This document shows, in pieces, positions 30,302 to 64,000 of a stretch of 64,000 nucleotides of DNA. The notes below the pieces were generated by a model. It did no database searches. It worked only from the letters and a program-made list of their open reading frames with translations, and was not told the DNA's origin. Made by a program: the position numbers and the translations under genes. Numbering within the stretch: the stretch's first letter is position 1; the number at the start of each line of letters is the position of its first letter. This DNA comes from Ahaetulla prasina. Lineage: Eukaryota > Chordata > Lepidosauria > Squamata > Colubridae. The stretch is taken from NCBI RefSeq assembly GCF_028640845.1, contig NC_080539.1, forward strand, positions 164,498,236 to 164,562,235. The letters run 5' to 3'.

Positions 30302-30565
30302 CAGTGGTGAAATCCAATTTTTTTTACTACCGGTTCTGTGGGTGTGGCTTGGTGGGTGTGGTGTGGCTTGGTGGGCATGGCAGGGGAAGGATACTGCAAA
30401 AATCCCCATTCCCTTCCCACTCCTGGGGGAAGGATATTGCAAAATCTCCATTCCCACCCCACTCTGGGGCCAGCCAGAGGTGGTATTTGCCGGTTCTCCG
30501 AACTGCTCAAAATTTCCACTATTGGTTCTCCAGAACCTGTCAGAACCTGTTGGATTTCACCGCTG
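30302..30565 (+). mobile_element. hAT-like MITE, GTGAAATCC family (264 bp)
   Basis: Starts CAGTGGTGAAATCC and ends GGATTTCACCGCTG. A perfect 8-bp duplication atttcatc flanks it (30294-30301 and 30566-30573). It is the clearest copy for defining the family. Confidence 0.9.
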
Positions 30566-31203
30566 ATTTCATCCCAAATACATATAGCAGTGTTTCCTGG
30601 AAATGGAAGGTTTTTTTAAACAAATAGAATACAAGCTCCCACATTTTGTATACCAACGCTTCTGTTAAAGAATAGGGTTTTGAATGTGTTACAGTGAAAG
30701 TCTACATTCAGTATAAATGTGCCATTCCTTCTTGTGATTTATTGATGCCATTTGCACATGCAAAGTCCAGTCTGATCTATACAATTTATTTGAAAATAAT
30801 TTTTCCACGGACTGAGCTTAGGGTGGATATCAATCAAATTTGCTCCTTAATATTCAGGAAAGCCTATTTTCTTCAGCCTCGTCTCTCTAGAACGGGAGAA
30901 TAAAATTTTCCTGTTCAGTTAGAAAGCCGGACTGATTGCCATTGACTAGAAGTCTTAGAATAACTTTGTCACTTTGAATATACAGTAATCGGCATACATT
31001 AAAAATCCATTGCATACAGTTCTCAAAGGGTCACCACCTCCAATATACACTACATAAACATGACTAAGTAAGTAAGTAAATACAAAAGTATCCTTATATC
31101 CATATATATTATAATACGCAGAGAAATAACACAGTCTAAGAATTATCACCAAACAAGTCTGAAGGAAATGTCTGGCGGGGTGGAGGGGTGTGTGTGCCCT
31201 GCT

Positions 31204-31505
31204 TAAAAAAACGGTAGTCAAGCTATTCTCCAAAGCACCTGAAGGCAGAACAAGAAGCAATGGATGGAAACTTATCAAGGAGAGAACTAACCTAGAACTA
31301 AGGAGAAATTTGCTGACAATAGGAACAATTAATCAGTGGAACGAATTGCCTCCAGAAATTGTGAACGCTCCAACACTGGAGGTTTTTAAGAAGAGATCGG
31401 ACAACCATTTGTCTGAAATGGTATACAGGGTTTCCCGTCAGAGCAGAGGGCTGGACTAGAAGACCTCCAAGGTCCCTTCCAACTCTTTGTTATTCTGTTC
31501 TGTTA
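31204..31505 (+). mobile_element. CR1 LINE 3' end abutting the VPS36 promoter
   Basis: Encodes the end of the CR1 frame (KLFSKAPEGRTRSNGWKLIK, then NQWNELPPEIVNAPTLEVFK) with few breaks. It closes with gacctccaaggtcccttcc and a short ttctgttctgtt tail. It ends about 150 bp before the VPS36 start codon. Confidence 0.8.
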
Positions 31506-31652
31506 AGTGACGCCTATAAGGTCTGCCTCCGGTGATGGCACCTGACGTCATTCCCGTCACCACGAGAACTCACCCAAAGGGGAGGCGCCATGGGCAGGGC
31601 GAGCCGTCTGTATTGCCGGGAAAGGGAAGCGTTCGTGCGCGGCGGAGGTTCC
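31506..31652 (+). promoter_or_regulatory. VPS36 promoter / 5' leader with a CRE
   Basis: A GC-rich stretch between the CR1 end and the start codon. A full palindromic CRE, TGACGTCA, is at 31543-31550. CpG density stays high into exon 1 and the start of intron 1 (to about 31900). The transcription start is not determinable. Confidence 0.6.
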
Positions 31653-55430
<23,778 letters not shown>

Positions 55431-57310
55431 TTATTCATTTTCTTTATTTTTCTCTTATTTAAATATGTTTGCTAGATGCAAACATCTAGCTAGTCTGAAG
55501 AAAAGAATGTCAAGAGATATATACATTTATATCATGGTTTTGCTAAATTGTAATGATGTATGAGTAATTCACCAGGCAGGGAAGAAGGGATTAGCTATGT
55601 GTAGAAAGAGAATAACACTCCTAAAAGCTTATAGATATCATGAAACTGCAGCTATTTCAGATCTTGAGAGCAAATTGGCTATGAAGGTCCATTTAATGAC
55701 CTTTTGTTTCAAGAAGGAAGGAAGAAAAAGTGAAGTGATTTAAAAAAACATGGAGGGGAGGTTAACTGTGGGCTATTTGCAAGGCTAGACAAATCAACAA
55801 GCAGTCTATTTGTTAAATGTAGTCTCCCTATTCCATCTTTTGCCATGGATTTGCATCTGCAACTTGAAATCAATAAAATATTAATAGAAGGAAAATAATA
55901 TTTCTAGAACAGTTTAATACAAAATAATGTTAAAAATGTAATTTATTTTAGAAATGTCCGTATTTTAGGAACAAAACTTCCTTATCTACATTTGCTTGTA
56001 ATTCTTTTCAAAGGAAGAATGGATCAAAAAACTTTTTTTTGTATGGCTTCATGTTGAATGTTAAGACAAGGAGCGCTGTGAACTCAAATTTCCTTCCTTC
56101 CATTCTTTGATTGTTTGATTCTACAAAGTTTCTATTTTTGTCTTTTCTTTGGCATAGCTGTGAAGGACATTTGCCATGAGTCCTTCTAAATCAGACGGTG
56201 TTTTATGTTTCATCTTTATATTAAAAAATAAAGATGAAAGATTGAATCATTCTTTATCTTGGAAAAGTTTGCTGGTACTGTATCAGTTTTTATATGAAAC
56301 AAGAAGAGAACTTTGGTTTCACAAGTTATCTGTTATTTTTTTACTAAGATTATATCCTATTAAATACCAATAATCTCATTGCCCTGTTGTTCTGTTTCCC
56401 CACCAGATGCACAGTTCACACTTGGATAGCCAATAGAGTTTTAACATCAAGAGTGTCTAAAACATACATTAATACCAAAATAAGGTATTTAAGTTGTCAG
56501 TGTGGCTATTTGTATTCATAGAAATCATTTGAATGTTTATTCTGATAATAAAGTTCAATTCAATTTTAAATGTGTAAACTAAAATACAAATACAAGGATT
56601 GTACTTTGTTACATTACATTTCTGACTCTATATTTGTATTTTCAGTTGAATTCACTGAAATTTTAAAACCTAGAGAATAAGTCATTTTGCCAGTGCAATC
56701 TTTTTAAAAGTTGCTGTCATCTCCCATTTTGATTATTTGATGAAACTATATTTTTGTTGTGCAAAATAACAGCTGATTTTATACTTCTAATTTTTTGCTA
56801 CTTTCAGATATTAAAGTGTATGTGAGGCATTCCTGCTTAAGAAGGAACACACAGTATTTTTCTGTGACTATAGTTGGCAGCAGTTTCTGTCGATTTCAAT
56901 AAATCTGTTTAAAGCAACCAGTGTTTATATTATAAGTGGTGTGCTTGTCAGGGAGTCTTCTGAATAAAACTTAGCTGGGTGGGCTCATTTGGAGATTGGT
57001 TGTCCATAACTGGGAAAAATACATTAAGTTTGTTAATTGTTCATGTCTTAATTTGCAAACAGAATCAGTGTCTTTGTTCTTGACATTTTTCTTTTCAAGA
57101 AAATATGTGAAGAAGTAGGCCACCCTCCCTTTCCTTGTGTGATTACTTTGAAGGAAGGGTGCTGATTATATATCCTGTTGTTGAGACAGCATTTTTTGTG
57201 CTATTTTTTTGGTACACTCTGTTAAATCCGTTAAGAAATAGTGCTTGAACATTGTTCTGATTATTAGAAAATTGGGATTGTCCCTTTTTAAATTTCTCAA
57301 TAAAAGTGCA
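55431..57310 (+). other. VPS36 3' UTR and flank
   Basis: AT-rich, without exons. Candidate AATAAA signals are at 55872, about 56547, about 56899 and about 57298, so several 3' UTR lengths are possible. Which is used cannot be told from the sequence. Confidence 0.5.
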
Positions 57311-57688
57311 ATGAAAAGTCAGCCTACTTTCCACTATAAAAGAAAAAATAGGGAGAAGAAACTGCCAGAACCATCAGTAAACAGCCCAACCAAACAATTT
57401 CTAAGACCGCCCCCACCCACACAGACAGGCAAGACACCAAAATATAAACTGCAAGAAAACAAGCAAGCTAAGAGAACACCAAGGATCCCCCTCAGGAAGA
57501 AGATGGCATAGGTGAACTTCCTTACTGCTGGGAATCTCATCACATATATTGTCTGCCTGTTACTTCAGGGCTGCCATGGAGTGGAATTAGCCGAGCTGTT
57601 CTCAGCCAGTGCAAGTTCCTCATCTCAGTGGGCAGCAAAGAAAATGAAAACTCCACTGCAACGCGCTTGACATATGGCAGAATTCATA

Positions 57689-58115
57689 GAATAGAATAGA
57701 ATAGAATAGAATAGAATAGAATAGAATAGAATAGAACAACAGAATTGGAAGGGACCTTGGAGATCTTGTAGTCCAACCCCGCTTAGGCAGGAAACCCTAT
57801 ACCACTTCAGACAAATGGTTATCCAACATCTTAAAAACTTCCAGTGTTGGAGCATTCACAACTTCTAGAGGCAAGTTGTTCCATTGTTCTAACTGTCAGG
57901 AAATTTCTCTTTGGTTCTAAGTTGCTTCTTGATTAGTTTCCACCCATTGCTTCTTGTCCTGCCCGCAGGTGGTTTGGAGAATAGCTTGACTCCCTCTTCT
58001 TCGTGGCAGCCCCTGAGATATTGGATCACTGCTATCATGTCTCCGTTACTCTTTTTCATTAAACTAGACATACCCAGTTCCTGCAACCGTTCTTCATGTT
58101 TTAGCTTCCAGTCCC
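57689..58115 (-). mobile_element. CR1 LINE 3' end, inverted, with AATAG tail
   Basis: The (AGAAT)n tract 57689-57734 is followed by ttggaagggaccttggagat and the complement of the CR1 frame end (EEGVKLFSKPPAGRTRSNGW on the minus strand). Same family as 17797 and 31204. Confidence 0.83.
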
Positions 58116-59340
58116 CTTATCATATAGTTATGTTATATTTATCCTATATATATAATATTTATCCTTGTTTAACTGAACCCACAAAGTTCAGTTCATGAAA
58201 CAGCTATGGGGAGAATAAAGAACAACCCACTCACCCCCGGGGCAATCATTTTGCTGATGTCTCCATATGTATTCGTTTTTCTTGTACAAATGCCATCTTG
58301 GACTGATGCAGAAATGTATTAAAATGGTAGCAAATCTTAGTACAAGGACGTTCCTGGGGACAAACCCTTGAGGTTACAGCTCTATAAACTCTTGTAACCT
58401 ATTTTAGAATGACTAAACAGACGTCTCCAAGATGCTTACACAAAGGACAGAAATCACTAGTACCTCCTGTTCATGTTGCCCATCAAATAAACATACAGCT
58501 ATTATAAGTAGGAGTCATGGTTTGTCTCAACCTACATTAATTTGACTAATCACATATTGAAAGCATCTTAAGTTGGTAGCAACAGTAACTATGATCAGCC
58601 CTTGCATTTATGATCTTTGCAGATCTGTATACTTCAGCAAAGGATAGCTGAAGGAAGAGGATAAGCCCAGTTGTGGTTTCATTTAGTAACTGCTTTGCTT
58701 AATGACTGAGTTGCCTGTCCCCATTGCGGTCTGTAAACAAGGAGTGTATCTCCAGCTCTCATAACGCATCTAAAGTATTTCATTCACCATTTTTGACAAA
58801 TTTTCAAAAGGTCTGTTCATTTATCACAGAGAGTGCTTGCCTTCATTCCTGCAAAGATGATCAATCTCTCTGGCATCTCTAGCCGCAGATGGCAGGGCCC
58901 ATTTCCTCCTCGAGCATATAACCTTTTTCAGCTGAATAGGCTCTTACAAGCATTATTTAGCCTTTTACAATAGTTTATTTAATGTTTCACCCATTTTCAG
59001 ATCAACTGAATGGTCCTTCAATTAGAATTCATTAACAAACCATCATTCCTCCTGTCAATTGTCAAAAGCCCAGATCCAATAGAGAAATCTTGCTGGCTAC
59101 TATTATGCTTAGGTTAAGGAAGGGAGTGTGGTCACTGGTGTGTGTTTCTGTGCAGAAGTAACGAAATACGCGCATCCTAGCTTCAAGGGAAAAGTCAGTG
59201 GCCGGACAGTCACCAGCAAAAACCGTCAGGCTTCCTCGCACCTTCCCACGGTAATCGAGGCAGCCACTTAAAAAAAAAAAAATCCCTGAAAACTACACGG
59301 GGGGTGGGAAACCCACCCAAAATCTCTTCTACACCCTTCG
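58116..59340. other. VPS36-THSD1 intergenic stretch
   Basis: No gene is supported. A Tigger-like fragment is at about 58600-58740 (cccagttgtggtttcattta, gtaactgctttgcttaatga). The remainder shows no recognised element. Confidence 0.55.
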
Positions 59341-59349
59341 CGCCAAACC

Positions 59350-60235
59350 TCCACCTGTCTCAAAGCATTCATTGCTGCCCCGCAGCGCGCGGGACCTCCG
59401 GACTCTTCCCACCGCGCTTCTTTCCCGCCTAAGAGGCGCGAGGGAAATTTTTCAGGGGAGCGAGGCGAGCGCCTGGGCACTTGCCGGGGATTCTCTCATC
59501 TCGCCGATGAACCCGATTCTCTGGGTTCCCACGAGACCGCGTGTTTTTAACCACGGGCAAACTTTGCGGGCGCCATCGCGCGCTATCCGCAAAGCGCTGG
59601 TCGTGGGGAGAAGTCCTGTCCAGCCTTACAAACCAGTCCCGCAATTCTGAGCCGGGGAGGGTGTGTGGGGTGGGGGCGGAATCGGCCTTTTCCCGCAGAA
59701 GGGCGCGGTGAGAGGCGGCGGGACGCGCTTCTTTCCCGACCCGGCTGGGCTCGGCGGCTGCGCCGGCGCTTTCCAGTGGGGCGGGCCAGCCAGCCAGCCA
59801 GCCTGTCCGCTTCCCGTCTCTCTCTCTCTTTTGCGCCACGCCCGAGGCCAGAGGCGCATCTCTCTCCTTTCCAGCTCGGGCGCGCCTCGTCCGGTAGCCA
59901 AGGAGAAGTCTCCGCGGTGCTCCCGTTCCAGACATGAGCCCCCAACGTGGGGAGAAACGGGCGAGACGTCGGCGGCGAGGCCAGCTGTTGTCGCTCCCGC
60001 GGCTTTTGCTCCTCAACTTCTTCACCTGACGTCCCGCTGGGGAGCTCCTTCCCTGAGCAAATTGGAGAGATCCCCTTCGAGGATCAAGTTCGGACTGGAT
60101 CGCTTTGCGCTGCCGGGGCGCGCAGCCGAGGATACGGCGGCCCGCACTCCTTCAGTGAGCTCGCCTCTCTACCTCCTGCTCAGCCTGTTAATGCCTCTTA
60201 TCCCGCAGTTGCCCAGCGCGCTTTTGAAGTGGTAG
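59350..60235 (+). promoter_or_regulatory. CpG-rich island, probable THSD1 promoter and 5' exon
   Basis: Very CpG- and GC-rich (gcgcgcgggacctccgg, cggcggctgcgccggcg). It sits about 2 kb upstream of the THSD1 start codon. A plausible first-exon donor GTAGGT is at 60232. A 31-codon ATG frame lies at 59934-60029. Confidence 0.55.
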
Positions 60236-60341
60236 GTAGGCACTTAAGTTTATGGGTCTGTGAAGAAGGAAAATGCAATGTATATTCGTGGGATGGTGGA
60301 GGGTTGCTTTTCTTATTATCTGGGTGGCTTGCTTTGGGAAT

Positions 60342-60470
60342 GTAGGTAATCCTCGATTTATCACTACAGTGGAGCAACTGTAGTGATTCACTTACCACGA
60401 AATTGAGGCAAAATTCACTTAACAGCTGCCTCGCTTAGCAACATAAATCTTGGTCGTAAGTTGAGGATCA
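60342..60470 (+). repeat. Tigger-like short MITE
   Basis: GTAGGTAATCCTCGATTTA at the left and TAAGTTGAGGATCACTG at the right form inverted ends. About 129 bp, lying just past the CpG island. Confidence 0.5.
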
Positions 60471-60613
60471 CTGTCCTGTACCATGTTGCTTGCAATAAGG
60501 ACTTCTGCCTTTTTGAAAACTCTGCAGATGCTTCTTTTTGTTTGTAAAATAAATTCAAGGATGCTGGCACTGGCACACATAGAACATTTTTTGTTCATGC
60601 TTATTCCAAAGTA

Positions 60614-61009
60614 CAGGTACTCTTTGATTTACAACCACAATTGAGCCCAAATTTTTTTGTTATTAAGTGAGACCTTTTTTAACTGAGTTTTGCCCCATTT
60701 TACAACTCTACTTGTCACAGTTGTTAAGTCAATCGTTGCAGTTGATAAATTACTAACCTGGTTGTTAAGTGAATCTGGCTACCCCATTGACCTTGCTTGT
60801 CAGAAGGTTGCAAAAAGTGATCGCATGACCCTGGGACGCAGCAATGTTCATAAATATGAACCAGTTGCGAAGCATCTGAATTTTGATATGTGATTGTGGG
60901 GATGCTGCACAGGTTTCAACTTTGAAAAATGGTCATAAGTCATTTTTTTCAGTGCCTTTGTAACTTTGAGCAGTCACTAAATGACGTGGTATAAGTTGAG
61001 GACTACCTG
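60614..61009 (+). mobile_element. Tigger-like MITE (396 bp)
   Basis: CAGGTACTCTTTGATTTACA and, inverted, CAGGTAGTCCTCAACTTATA, with TA on each side (60612-60613, 61010-61011). Interior as in the copies at 39031 and 53596. Confidence 0.82.
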
Positions 61010-62178
61010 TATAGTTTTTAAAAGACTTGTGATTTTTTTTATGCACCGATCTGTTTCTGCTCTGGAGTTGATCAATTCAGTAAAATCTGGCCATATGCAG
61101 TTGAACATGAACTCATTCTTTCTTGTCCCAACATGATTTTCGGATTTCTCTCTTAGTGTTTCATTGATTGCTCTAATACTCTCCACATTTTTTTCTCTCT
61201 TCTTCTTTCATTGAATTTCTGAGCTAACCAATAATTTCTGTGCAAACTAATGAAGTATGTAATTGAAACCCAGATCCCCCAGGCTAATAGCAGAAAAATT
61301 AGAAAGAATCAAGACAGGAGCAAGTCTGCAATGGGAAAATAAAGTGATCATGAAAAGTTAAAATAACTTTAAAGGATCGTCATACATACAGAGAGTAATG
61401 TATTATTGTCAGTACTGAAAGTATGTTAAAGGGCCTAGCTCAGCTTTGTGTCCTGAAGTGGAATTGCATTGTGCATGCATAAATTTAACAATTTTGTAGT
61501 GACACAGAACCTTTGGTTAAATACACTGGCAGGATCCAGTCTGCTAGAGGCATGGATTGTTCATGGACAGTGGGACTTCTCATGGGATACAGAAACCACT
61601 TTTTTTGCAGGTGTGTTTCTGTTCTAAAACAATGGCATTGCATGCAGTGTAAAAGCATTTTGAATTGCTTATGATGCCAAGGCACCTTTTTGGATGCTTT
61701 TGCCATGCTATGGCAACACAATCTGTATCTATCCAGGCTAGCCCAACCTACATATTCAGGTGTATTGTTGCTGAGATCCTGAATTCATTTAGTTAGCTTT
61801 TGAACAACTTAATTAAGTATAGAGAAACACCAGTTTCAAATGTCTGGTTCCCAGAGGTCTTCTTTGCCGTTCTTAGTTTCTTATTTGCATAAAAGACTCA
61901 ATGATAGCTATATGGTGGAGGCTGATGCTCCAGCCACTCAGACCACAGACTATACTGGACGAAAATGCTGGACATTAGATTGAAACTACAACTTCAAGGG
62001 AAGGTGATTGGAAAGTCTAAGAATTAGGACTGCAGGTCCTCCAAGAGCTAATAGACATTGTCTTTTGATTTTTATTTCCATGGCTTTTGATTTCAGAGAA
62101 ATGTGTAAGAACTGAAGTTTGTTTTGGGCTGGAATAGGACATGAAGAATAAAAGGAGTTGGGAGATCATCAAATCAGG

Positions 62179-62236
62179 ATGAAACAGAGGTTGAACATTT
62201 TTCCAAACCTACTTCTAGTTGTGCTCTGTGACTATG
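62179..62236 (+). CDS. THSD1: THSD1 coding exon 1 (signal peptide)
   Basis: 58 bp, ATG at 62179, ending TAT G before donor GTGAGTATG. The hydrophobic core is LLLVVL. Confidence 0.9.
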
Positions 62237-64000
62237 GTGAGTATGAGGAAACATTAGATAGAAATTACACCACTATTGTCATTTTGAAATGTCATATCCA
62301 GTTGGATGGACTGGCAAATCCCATCATTCCTTGATGTATGTTAAAAAGCACTAAGTTTGTCAGTAGGTGACTTGAGGAAACTTGAGTTATTCCCCTTTCC
62401 TATAATTCTAAACACCTGGAGGAAGTCTGGGGCAAGCAGACTAACCTGTTGTCCTCTCTGTTTTCTCTGCCCTCCATATATGAAGGGTGAACTCTCTGTA
62501 AAAAAAGGATCCTCCCCCAATGGTGGTTTTGGATGGTGGGGAAGCAGACAATGTCATGGATCCAAAACCACATTTCTTTATGAATTTTAGATTTAACAGC
62601 AACAACATTGGCCACAATTGAATTGAACCAAACAAAAGATAAGGTCTCTTACCTTGGTATATACATTACAAAACAGTTTTTGGCAAATATCAAGGGAACT
62701 ATTTAAAGTTTTAGCTAGGAGCTTTAATTTTAGCTAGTTAATGGTTTTTAACTTTCTAGAAAAACAGATGTTCTTTCTAAAAAATTGAAATCCAGTATGG
62801 GACAGGGAATGAAAAGTAGTGGAGATAGATTTGGCCAATGTAGTTGCTCTCTGTTACATTGTATGATGTAGCAGCTTTAAAATTATTTGTTTGTAAGAAT
62901 GGTAAGAGAGAGAAGATTTAGGAGAGAGAAATGGAGACAGTGGGGGTTTCTTGCTTGTGGTTAAGAGATGTACTTACTTTTATTAAAAACAGCTAAGAAT
63001 CAGAGAATTAATGGACCTAGCACATTATAAATGCAAGTTCATTACTTCATCTTAATTATTGTATAACCCAGCAATTGTACATATGCACACAGTTTGGACA
63101 GAATTACTATTTTGAAAAACAGGACAGGGCTTTTTGAATCTTTCACCTGTTCTACATATGAACATTGGTATTTAATTACATTAAATTAGGATTAAAACAG
63201 AATAACAGAATGACAGAGTTGGAAGGGACCTTCGAGGTCTTCTAGTCCAACCCCGATTAAATTAAATTGGGATTGTAAATTAAGCAGATAATAGGTTGTG
63301 AGCCATTTATTCTGTAGATTAAGATAGGTAATAGCAACCTTTAGAGACGTAATTCTAGCATCCCTTCCCATAGAGTATAGTTTTCAGGGATGTTGAGAAT
63401 TGTCATGCCGTAGGTGGAATACTATACTTGGTTAAATTTCCTGAAAAGCATGTAAGTTCTATGTCTTCATGCTCTTCTCATTAATTGCGCTATCAAATTC
63501 TTTTTTTCTCCAGTTCTCGGAGCAATCAAACTTCTCTTGGACCAACAGACTCATATAGCTTTAAGCAATGTTACAGTATCTGTTAGTTTTCAAAATTATT
63601 ATGATGCTAACGACACACTGAAAAACACTTCTATTCTACTCATGGAGGCCAGCAGCAACCAAACTATTGCCAAAAAACAGCTCCCGGAAGACCATCGTCA
63701 AGGTGTAGTTGGTTTTGAGTGTTCCTATTTTAAGAATGCTGGGAATTACTGGTTGAAGCTGGCTTCTGAAAACATTGGAGAGTTTAATTCCCAACAGAAT
63801 GGAGAAACTCTTCTACTCAACGTGAAATGGCCTATATTTGACTTTGATTTGAGGAGGACGTCAGGTGGTCATGGGAATTCCCTTCAGCTCGGGCTGTTTA
63901 CTAACGAGTTATTATGTCCCATAAATAAAACAGTGATTTCTCTGGATGTCATTCTAACCAGCAACCTATACGAAGTAGGGACATTGATCTCAAATGAGAC
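62179..64000 (+). CDS. THSD1: THSD1, thrombospondin type-1 domain protein 1 (5' part)
   Basis: Two coding exons are visible. Exon 62179-62236 begins MKQRLNIFPNLLLVVLCDY, a signal peptide very like the human one (NLLLVVLCDYVLG). Exon 63514 onward continues in phase (LGAIKLLLDQQTHIALSN) and runs off the window end. The readable extracellular part has five N-glycosylation sequons (NVT, NDT, NTS, NQT, NKT) and conserved blocks GFECSYFKNAGNYWLKL and LQLGLFTNELLCP. The TSP1 repeat, membrane segment and cytoplasmic tail lie outside. THSD1 is a type I membrane protein of endothelium that acts at focal adhesions through talin. The gene is downstream of, and parallel to, VPS36. Confidence 0.93.
63196..63260 (-). 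repeat. CR1 LINE 3' tip
   Basis: The segment agagttggaagggaccttcg through tctagtccaaccccgatt is the extreme inverted 3' end of the CR1 family seen at 57689. In THSD1 intron. Confidence 0.7.
63514..64000 (+). CDS. THSD1: THSD1 coding exon 2 (runs off the window)
   Basis: Acceptor TTTTTTTCTCCAG, then TT CTC GGA in phase with exon 1 (giving V-L-G). It is open to the last base of the window. Confidence 0.93.

Larger units (their letters stand above)
27171..31500. other. CKAP2-VPS36 intergenic interval
   Basis: No supported gene. It holds a CR1/L3 tail (27905-28024), a tRNA-derived SINE (28063-28322), an old inverted CR1 body (28600-29830) split by a MITE, a second MITE (30302-30565), and a CR1 3' end ending at the VPS36 promoter. 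The open frame at 27118-27555 lacks recognisable similarity. Confidence 0.7.

Noticed and set aside
59429..60235. Long open frames on both strands (up to 198 codons) in the GC-rich island
   Set aside because: GC-rich DNA has few stops; composition (Arg, Ala, Pro, Ser) is random-like and the true THSD1 start is at 62179.

Overview
This is a vertebrate nuclear locus, most likely from a snake. Its genes are split into 33 recognisable coding exons with GT-AG or GC-AG introns. The interspersed repeats are squamate types: L2 and CR1 LINEs with ATTCT/AATAG pentanucleotide tails, Sauria-type tRNA SINEs, and hAT and Tigger-like MITEs. There is no bacterial or phage content, no CRISPR array and no operon. 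I found no previously undescribed multi-gene system. LAYOUT: Four genes are recognised. NEK3 (minus strand, about 1-13.4 kb, 3' end outside the window) encodes a NIMA-related kinase. CKAP2 (minus, 18.9-26.5 kb, first exon not resolved) encodes a spindle and microtubule protein. VPS36 (plus, 31.65-55.43 kb, complete at 386 codons in 14 exons) encodes an ESCRT-II subunit. THSD1 (plus, from 62.18 kb, 3' end outside the window) encodes a thrombospondin type-1 domain membrane protein. CKAP2 and VPS36 are head to head. Four CpG-rich segments (about 15.05-15.48, 27.05-27.17, 31.5-31.9 and 59.35-60.2 kb) are the likely promoters of NEK3, CKAP2, VPS36 and THSD1. REPEATS: At least a dozen hAT-like elements can be delimited, eleven of them by exact or near-exact 8-bp target-site duplications. 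Around ten Tigger-like MITEs or fragments are present, some with TA duplications. Others are two mariner-like MITEs, three L2 copies of very different age, several CR1 3' ends, four tRNA-derived SINEs, two LTR-like segments and long microsatellites. One hAT element sits inside a SINE promoter, and another carries a second small copy inside it. GENES TOGETHER: The genes are not functionally linked as an operon would be; they are neighbours in a conserved vertebrate block. From memory, the CKAP2-VPS36-THSD1 block is inverted relative to NEK3 compared with human 13q14. The points most worth checking are an in-frame upstream ATG in VPS36, two GC-AG introns, a (UG)n tract just after a short NEK3 exon, a sense-strand LTR polyadenylation signal inside CKAP2, and the shared tail of an L2 LINE and a SINE.
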